Source: Paenibacillus sp. Soil787
GTDB lineage: Bacteria > Bacillota > Bacilli > Paenibacillales > NBRC-103111
Assembly: GCF_001429545.1 (NCBI RefSeq)
Contig: NZ_LMSP01000046.1
Span: 117,649 to 181,648, forward strand
Reading direction: 5' to 3'
DNA length: 64,000 nt
The position numbers and the translations under genes were made by a program. Under the pieces are notes generated by a model. It was not told where the DNA came from and ran no database searches. It worked only from the letters and a program-made list of their open reading frames with translations. Positions 59,085 to 64,000 of the stretch are shown here, piece by piece; position 1 is the stretch's first letter, and each line of letters opens with the position of its first letter.

Positions 59085-59985
59085 CGGTTGCCTTTTCCCC
59101 GCCTTCTTGACCGAGCATCACTGCCATCCGCAGGTGATGGCGTATTATTTTAAACAATGGCAAGGCTTCAATATGCCCTTTCATCGTCATGATGCGGTAG
59201 AAATCATGTATACCATCCAAGGTAACTGTGACGTTGAAATCCAGACACTTCCTACACAAACCGAAAGTGTTAGTCTCAAAAAGGGAGAGTTCATTATCAT
59301 GGATGCCAATGTCTCCCATCGATTGATCGTTGATGAGGCTGCCCCCTGTAGAATGCTAAATGTAGAGTTCCGTTTTACCCAGCAAAAGGGTGTGTTTCCA
59401 TCTATTCATCAACTGGCTGCAGAAGACAAGCTATTGGCTTCTTTACTTGAGGTCAAATCTCCTTATTTGGTACTGCGCGACCCCGATGAGGTGTATCACA
59501 TTATGAAAAGCTTGGTGCTTGAACTGGATAAAGCAGCCGTCAAAAGTGTTACGATGGTTCAATTGCTCATCGCTCAACTGCTCATTCGAATAGCGCGACT
59601 TAGGCAAGAAGCAGCAAGCGGCGGCATGGCGCAAAGTGAGTGGTATGTGAAACAGAGCGTTGACTATTTGCACCAGAACTATGACCGCGACATTCAAGTG
59701 AAGGAAATTGCTGGAGCCGTAAATTTACATCCCGGGTATTTACAACGGATATTCAAATCGTTAACAGGGCAAACCCTTATGACTTATTTAACCGTGATTC
59801 GAATGGAAAAAGCCAAAATGCTGCTGCTGGAAACAGATGTGCCGATTTCAGAAATTTGTGATTATATCGGGGTAGGGAGCCGACAGTATTTTCATATGCT
59901 TTTCAAAGACTATACCGATTTAACCCCTACGGAATATCGGAAATCAATGGATACTCACAAGTCGGAATATCCAGAAAAAAGTTAG
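59074..59985 (+). CDS. AraC family regulator
   Basis: A 303-residue AraC-type protein: sensor domain with FNMPFHRHDAVEIMYTIQGN and a C-terminal double helix-turn-helix (VKEIAGAVNLHPGYLQRIFK, then ISEICDYIGVGSRQYFHMLF). ATG 59074 follows AAAGGAG inside the preceding gene (11-nt overlap). The GH4 glycosidase gene begins 107 nt downstream and is its probable target. It is not a duplicate of the first regulator, since the sensor domains differ clearly. Confidence 0.88.
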   Translation: MQNSGCLFPAFLTEHHCHPQVMAYYFKQWQGFNMPFHRHDAVEIMYTIQGNCDVEIQTLPTQTESVSLKKGEFIIMDANVSHRLIVDEAAPCRMLNVEFRFTQQKGVFPSIHQLAAEDKLLASLLEVKSPYLVLRDPDEVYHIMKSLVLELDKAAVKSVTMVQLLIAQLLIRIARLRQEAASGGMAQSEWYVKQSVDYLHQNYDRDIQVKEIAGAVNLHPGYLQRIFKSLTGQTLMTYLTVIRMEKAKMLLLETDVPISEICDYIGVGSRQYFHMLFKDYTDLTPTEYRKSMDTHKSEYPEKS

Positions 59986-60022
59986 GATTTTTGACAAACC
60001 AGCTCCAATGAAGTTAGGAATT

Positions 60023-60036
60023 TGATAACGTTTTCT
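60023..60036. promoter_or_regulatory. weak cre-like site upstream of the GH4 gene
   Basis: TGATAACGTTTTCT deviates at two fixed positions from the cre consensus, 57 nt upstream of the start codon. Plausible position for catabolite repression but low specificity. Confidence 0.3.
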
Positions 60037-60092
60037 CTTTCGCGCTTGATACAATGTGAATTGTAGAGTAAACAACAGAGAGGACGATAAAT

Positions 60093-61598
60093 ATGTCATT
60101 TAAGGTAGCTTTTATTGGAGCAGGGAGTATTGGATTTACACGTGGACTACTACGAGATTTGTTAGCAGTACCTGAATTTCACGATATTGAAGTCGCTTTT
60201 ACAGACATTAATCAACATAATTTAGATATGGTTACCGAGCTGTGCCAAAGGGATATTCGGGAAAATGGTTTGAACATTGAGATTCAAGCTACTACTAATC
60301 GTAGAGAAGCTTTGAAAGATGCGAAGTATGTCTTATGTACGATTCGTATGGGAGGTCTGGAGGCCTTTGCCACCGATGTGGATATTCCGCTAAAATACGG
60401 AGTTGACCAATGTGTGGGCGACACGCTATGTGCGGGCGGCATCATGTATGGTCAGCGCGGCATCTCGGAAATGCTTCGCATTTGCCAAGATATTCGAGAA
60501 GTGGCGGCGCCGGATGTGCTGCTGCTAAATTATGCGAATCCGATGGCCATGCTGACCTGGGCTTGCAACAAGTACGGCGGTGTGCGGACGATTGGTCTCT
60601 GTCACGGTGTTCAGCATGGGCATCAACAAATCGCGGAAGTATACGGCTTGGAGAAAAAGGAAGTAGACATTATTTGCGCAGGCATCAATCACCAAACTTG
60701 GTATGTACAGATTCGTCATAACGGTCAGGATTTGACTGGGGGTCTGCTTGAAGCCTTCGAGAACCATCCGGAGTTCACGCGTACGGAGAAAGTGCGTATC
60801 GACATGCTGCGCCGCTTCGGTTACTACAGTACAGAATCCAACGGACATCTTAGCGAGTATGTGCCTTGGTACCGAAAGCGTGCTAGCGAAATCCAAGATT
60901 GGATCGACATGGGCAGCTGGATTAATGGAGAAACAGGCGGCTATCTGCGTGTTTGCACGGAGGGACGCAATTGGTTTGAGACGGATTTTCCGAACTGGAT
61001 GAAGGATAAAGCATTTGTTTACGCAGCAGAGAAACGCAGTGAAGAGCATGGCTCCTATATTATTGAGGGTCTCGAGACAGGACGCGTGTATCGCGGGCAT
61101 TTCAACTTAGTCAATAACGGTGTCATCTCTAATTTGCCAAACGATGCGATTATCGAAGCGCCAGGCTATGCAGATCGCAACGGCATCTCGATGCCTCATG
61201 TTGGAGACCTGCCGCTTGGACCCGCAGCGGTATGCAATGTGAGTATTTCCGTGCAGCGGCTTGCTGTGGAAGCGGCCGTGCATGGCGATGATAAGCTGCT
61301 TCGTCAAGCGTTTATGATGGATCCGCTCGTAGGAGCCGTCTGCAATCCCAAAGAAATATGGCAGATGGTTGATGAAATGTTGGTCGCACAGGAGGCATGG
61401 CTGCCTCAGTATGGCGCGGCTATTACAGAAGCAAAACAACGGCTAGCAGCTGGTAATCTCGTTCCAACGCGCAGCTACGAAGGTGCAGCGCGCTTGAAGG
61501 TGAAAACGGTGGAAGAAATGCAGCAGGATCGTGAAGCTGCGAATAAAAATGCAGGTGAAGCGGACAAAGGGAAGGATCGCGCAGCGGTTAACTCATAA
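60093..61598 (+). CDS. glycoside hydrolase family 4 (MelA-type)
   Basis: A 501-residue NAD- and metal-dependent GH4 enzyme: N-terminal Rossmann motif AFIGAGSIGFTRGL, NYANPMAML, the metal-site motif CHGV (Cys170, His171) and the AGINH motif with His200. Family 4 covers alpha-galactosidases, alpha-glucuronidases and alpha-galacturonidases. CHGV differs from the CHSV recalled for alpha-galactosidases and resembles CHG-type motifs recalled for alpha-glucuronidases. Uronate genes kduI, kduD and a KdgF-like cupin nearby fit a uronic-acid substrate, but this is inference. The start ATG 60093 follows a spaced GAGAGGACG. The C-terminus is Lys/Glu-rich and unusual. Confidence 0.88.
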   Translation: MSFKVAFIGAGSIGFTRGLLRDLLAVPEFHDIEVAFTDINQHNLDMVTELCQRDIRENGLNIEIQATTNRREALKDAKYVLCTIRMGGLEAFATDVDIPLKYGVDQCVGDTLCAGGIMYGQRGISEMLRICQDIREVAAPDVLLLNYANPMAMLTWACNKYGGVRTIGLCHGVQHGHQQIAEVYGLEKKEVDIICAGINHQTWYVQIRHNGQDLTGGLLEAFENHPEFTRTEKVRIDMLRRFGYYSTESNGHLSEYVPWYRKRASEIQDWIDMGSWINGETGGYLRVCTEGRNWFETDFPNWMKDKAFVYAAEKRSEEHGSYIIEGLETGRVYRGHFNLVNNGVISNLPNDAIIEAPGYADRNGISMPHVGDLPLGPAAVCNVSISVQRLAVEAAVHGDDKLLRQAFMMDPLVGAVCNPKEIWQMVDEMLVAQEAWLPQYGAAITEAKQRLAAGNLVPTRSYEGAARLKVKTVEEMQQDREAANKNAGEADKGKDRAAVNS

Positions 61599-61661
61599 TG
61601 TTTGTTTGGATTCAAGTATGTTTATTTAGGCTGCTTTTCAGATATAATTAAAAAGTAAGTG

Positions 61662-61690
61662 AAGGACCGCTTGCGGTCCTTTTATTTTTT
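61662..61690 (+). terminator. terminator between GH4 and cupin genes
   Basis: AAGGACCG and CGGTCCTT pair around CTTG, followed by TTATTTTTT. Confidence 0.8.
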
Positions 61691-61713
61691 CGTTTACGAA
61701 AGGGGAAAGCCAG

Positions 61714-62031
61714 ATGTCTAATATTGGCGTATGGGAAGCAGCCGAGCCAGGCGTTCAGCGCTGCATTCTGAAAGCTGAGGTTGGCTTAATGATGATGGAG
61801 GTTCATTTCGAGCCAGGAGCCATTGGTTACCAACACAGCCATGTTCATGAACAAATGTCCTATTGCTTAAAAGGAAAAATTGAGTTTACCATAGATGGCG
61901 TCGCGACCGTTATCGAGCAAGGTCAGACGATATACATACCAAGTAACGCTAAGCATGGTGTTACAGCATTAGAAGAATCCGCGTTGTTAGATGTCTTCAC
62001 ACCGATTCGCGAGGATCTTGTCAAACGGTAA
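61714..62031 (+). CDS. small cupin, KdgF-like uronate-linearising protein
   Basis: A 105-residue single cupin domain. The metal-site motif lies at HSHVHEQ (residues 41-47) and His81 completes it (SNAKHGV). KdgF proteins of this size convert unsaturated uronates released from pectin or alginate to the linear ketone that KduI uses. The identification is by length and motifs together with kduI and kduD in the window; other cupins of this size are possible. ATG 61714 follows AAAGGGGAAAG. It lies after a terminator, so may have its own promoter (TATAAT at 61643). Confidence 0.7.
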   Translation: MSNIGVWEAAEPGVQRCILKAEVGLMMMEVHFEPGAIGYQHSHVHEQMSYCLKGKIEFTIDGVATVIEQGQTIYIPSNAKHGVTALEESALLDVFTPIREDLVKR

Positions 62032-62056
62032 CCAGTTGCGCTCGCAGCTGGTTTTT
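62030..62056 (+). terminator. terminator overlapping the cupin stop codon
   Basis: AACCAGTTGC begins inside the stop codon and pairs with GCAGCTGGTT (one G-U) around GCTC, followed by TTTCTTT. Confidence 0.82.
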
Positions 62057-62259
62057 CTTTCCTATATAGCGCTCCTTTCTTGCGGCAGGAATGCCATTGT
62101 TTTTAGTTTTTTTATGGTTTTTTTAGATATGTGGTTGAAATGAAACAAATAAAGAACAGGTGTCGGAGGACAACCTGCTCATTTGATGAACGAGAGTATT
62201 TTTTATGTGTGCGAAAAATTCAGCAGCTTTGTGTAGGATAATGGGTATAGGAGGGACTA

Positions 62260-62446
62260 ATGTTGTATTTTCTACAACAATTCGCACGCTTAAAGGCTAA
62301 TTTGCAGCTTGAAGTTGCATTTCGTACAACAATTCGAGCCCATTTGTTGCAAAATTGCTTGTATCGGGCCGAATTGTTGTACATTATACAACAACGAAGG
62401 GTGAGAGGCGGGATCTAGGCAGCAATTGTTGCACTTTATACAACAT
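62260..62446. repeat. ATTGTTGTA palindrome cluster 5 (four units)
   Basis: Units at 62260-62284, 62312-62335, 62371-62394 and 62423-62446, spaced 50-60 nt. Three of the four have TACAACAA right arms and two have AATTGTTG left arms. Confidence 0.8.
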
Positions 62447-62532
62447 CATTCGGCCGAGAATACGGATTCATTCACTCATTCATCCGGCAACCTCAAACTC
62501 TCGCCCAAGGGCAGCGTAAGCTGTCTATTTGT

Positions 62533-62552
62533 GTAGAAAGTATAAGTTTTAT
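62533..62552. mobile_element. partial left end of the two-hairpin element
   Basis: GTAGAAAGTATAAGTTTTAT matches the left portion of copies A and B with one difference cluster, but the right half is replaced by other hairpins (CCC-AATA-GGG, TTTGG/CCAAA). Confidence 0.4.
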
Positions 62553-62677
62553 CCCCAATAGGGATCTTTGGTCGTAGGCCAAAGTCTCTCCTTATTAATT
62601 TGGGTTGGAGCGAACTTTAACGAGAAGAACTCAGAAGTGATTACGGTTTTCTTCGATTATCTCCAATTCGTAAATTC

Positions 62678-62800
62678 CTGCAATTGTGCAGGTTTTTTCG
62701 GTCTTTTTTTAATTTCAGGGTGGTAAAGCTGAAAATTCCTGCATATTTGCAGGCTTTCTCTATTCAAACGATTTTTAGCAAAATACCTGCACTTTCACAG
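62678..62800. repeat. CCTGCA...TGCAGG palindrome array
   Basis: CCTGCAATTGTGCAGG (62678-62693), CCTGCATATTTGCAGG (62738-62753) and a decayed CCTGCACTTTCACAG (62786-62800). The first two are 16-bp palindromes preceded by AAATT; the first is followed by TTTTTT. Confidence 0.75.
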
Positions 62801-62886
62801 TTATTTTGGCTCTTGAATAATAGTTCTCCTCGACATGCCGCGTTGCGGCACCATGATGAATGAAAATTTTTAATTTTCAGGGCAGA

Positions 62887-62970
62887 AAGTATAAATTTTT
62901 ATTACACTTCGCGTCATCAGAATTGACAAACGCGTTCGTCCAAGAAGGACGACGGAGTCGTTTATCCTTG
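62887..62970. mobile_element. two-hairpin element, copy C
   Basis: From AAAGTATAAATTTTTATT to GTTTATCCTTG; the right half matches copies A and B closely, with loop AAGAA instead of CTGAA between TCGTCC and GGACGA. The first ~10 bases of the element are altered (GGCAGAAAG). Confidence 0.7.
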
Positions 62971-63005
62971 TGTGATTCTCAAAGTGTTCAACGTCTCCAT
63001 TCCCT

Positions 63006-63611
63006 CTATAAGAATTGCATACCCATATAAATAGCAACAGCCCATATCATACAAGCAGAAACCTTGTTTAATTTAGCAATGAATTGGCCTCTAGGATCAC
63101 TCTTGCCCACCAGGCGTCCTGCGAACGCTAAACCGAAGAACCAGAGCCAGGAAACTAGAATAACGGTGCCAGCGAACACCCATTTTTCTCCGCCAACATA
63201 TTGTAAGGAATTTGTACCGATGACTCCAATCGTATCCAGTATAGCGTGGGGATTCATTAATGATACAGATGCTGCAAACAGGATTTGTTTTTTTGGTTCA
63301 TTTTCCCGTTGAGACGGCATTGAGCCAGGCTTACTCCTCCAGAGTACCCACCCCATATATATCAGGAAAAAGAATCCAAATCCATAGAGCGCTGCTTGAA
63401 GCCAAGCGAAGGTTAATACGACGAAAGAGACGCCTAAGACGGCCAATAAAATAAGGATCGTGTCACAAACCGACGCTGTCAGGATAACAGGTAGTGCTTT
63501 AAGGTAAGATGACCCACGGGCACCTTGGTTGAATACGAAAACATTTTGGACCCCTACAGGCAGAATGAGCCCAAAACCCAAAATAAGCCCATGCAAAATA
63601 GTTTCTAGCAA
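63006..63611 (-). CDS. LysE/ArgO family amino-acid exporter
   Basis: A 201-residue membrane protein with about six helices and the LysE-family motifs GLILPVGVQNVFVFNQG near the start and SLMNPHAILDTIGVIG in the middle. ArgO/LysE proteins export basic amino acids. The start is TTG 63611, 6 nt after GGAGAG. A MocR-type regulator is encoded divergently 131 nt away and probably controls it. Confidence 0.92.
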   Translation of the reverse strand: MLETILHGLILGFGLILPVGVQNVFVFNQGARGSSYLKALPVILTASVCDTILILLAVLGVSFVVLTFAWLQAALYGFGFFFLIYMGWVLWRSKPGSMPSQRENEPKKQILFAASVSLMNPHAILDTIGVIGTNSLQYVGGEKWVFAGTVILVSWLWFFGLAFAGRLVGKSDPRGQFIAKLNKVSACMIWAVAIYMGMQFL

Positions 63612-63742
63612 AACAATCTCTCCTATCTCGATGTCTAATTCCTCTCAAGTATAGAACAATCCTATCTTTTGTCTCCCTCCAAATGGATGGCGCATCACCC
63701 AACCAAATGTTATATTTGAGTTAGTAAGGAGAGGATCATAGC

Positions 63743-64000
63743 ATGGACTGGAAACCGGACTTATCGTCGGAAACCCCTTTATATATTCAAATTAAAGATT
63801 TTATAAAAAATAAAATATCGCTAGGCGAATGGGCGGTTGGGACCAAAATTCCTTCACAGCGTGCGCTGGCCGAACGCTTTGACGTCAATCGAAGTACGGT
63901 TGTGACTGCATTGAGCGATTTGATTGCCGAGGGGTTACTGGAGGGCAACACCAAAGGGGGGACTAGAGTCATTAATAACTCTTGGAACCTTTTAGCCGCC
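63743..64000 (+). CDS. MocR/PdxR-type regulator, cut by the window edge
   Basis: The first 86 residues are visible and the frame is still open at the end of the window. They form a GntR winged helix-turn-helix: LYIQIKDFIKNKISLGEWAV, then IPSQRALAERFDVNRSTVVT and LEGNTKGGTRV. The start MDWKPDLSSETPLY and the divergent exporter gene suggest the MocR group, in which an aminotransferase-like domain follows; that part is outside the window. ATG 63743 follows AAGGAGAGG. Confidence 0.82.
   Translation, partial: MDWKPDLSSETPLYIQIKDFIKNKISLGEWAVGTKIPSQRALAERFDVNRSTVVTALSDLIAEGLLEGNTKGGTRVINNSWNLLAA

Larger units (their letters stand above)
62057..63005. other. gene-free gap between convergent genes
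   Basis: Almost 1 kb without a credible gene. It contains an ATTGTTGTA cluster (62260-62446), a partial mobile-element left end (62533-62552), a CCTGCA palindrome array (62678-62800) and element copy C (62887-62970). It is the richest repeat sink in the window. Confidence 0.75.

Overview
The window looks like a chromosomal segment of a spore-forming, plant-polysaccharide-degrading Bacillota, most likely Paenibacillus or a close relative. This is inferred from gene content, not from a marker gene. The signs are YesM/YesN-type sensor kinase and AraC-type response regulator pairs beside carbohydrate ABC transporters, many stand-alone AraC and LacI regulators, a gerA/gerB/gerC germinant-receptor locus, strong AGGAGG-like ribosome binding sites, frequent TTG and GTG starts, and cre-like catabolite sites. 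No rRNA, tRNA, phage or CRISPR locus was seen.

Layout. 0.2-5.2 kb: a small unknown gene, then a cre-preceded operon for a sugar-binding lipoprotein, a sensor kinase and a response regulator. 5.4-13 kb: GH35-family glycosidase, two permeases, a binding lipoprotein and a LacI regulator. 13.1-19.8 kb: a second kinase/regulator pair followed by a second binding protein and two permeases. 20.4-28.8 kb: a signalling island made of a PASTA pseudokinase, an FAD oxidoreductase and a 1731-residue Ser/Thr kinase-AAA-GAF-histidine kinase hybrid. 28.8-34.5 kb: L,D-transpeptidase, iron alcohol dehydrogenase, an ATPase, small unknown genes and two gene remnants. 34.8-39.9 kb: LacI regulator, fucU and the wreck of a fucose operon (fucI and fucA remnants fused by deletion), an AraC regulator and a sugar-isomerase-like gene. 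41.1-48.7 kb: luciferase-like monooxygenase and a gerA-gerB-gerC-gerB-gerC germination locus. 49.4-54 kb: DJ-1/PfpI protein, an interrupted glcG-like gene, and a kduI-deoR-kduD-isomerase operon for uronate (pectin) catabolism. 54-64 kb: AraC regulators, a PhyH-type dioxygenase, a class III aminotransferase, a GH4 glycosidase, a KdgF-like cupin, a LysE exporter and the start of a MocR-type regulator.

The least expected content lies between the genes. (1) A family of ~25-bp palindromes (arms ATTGTTGTA and TACAACAAT) occurs in clusters of four, 50-65 nt apart. There are five such clusters, and each sits in one of the five long gaps between convergent genes. (2) A second family of ~22-nt units (GGAACG...TATTT) forms arrays of forward units followed by inverted units. 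(3) A 92-96-bp two-hairpin element is present in three copies. One splits a glcG-like gene so that exact removal restores the reading frame; another abuts the Shine-Dalgarno of an araC-type gene and carries a promoter-like sequence pointing into it. (4) Short CCTGCA...TGCAGG palindromes form a fourth small array. Five gene remnants (uridine-kinase-like, short-chain dehydrogenase, fucI, fucA, glcG-like) show active decay around these repeats.

All calls come from reading the sequence and recalled family knowledge; no database search was run. Substrate assignments for transporters and glycosidases are inferences.
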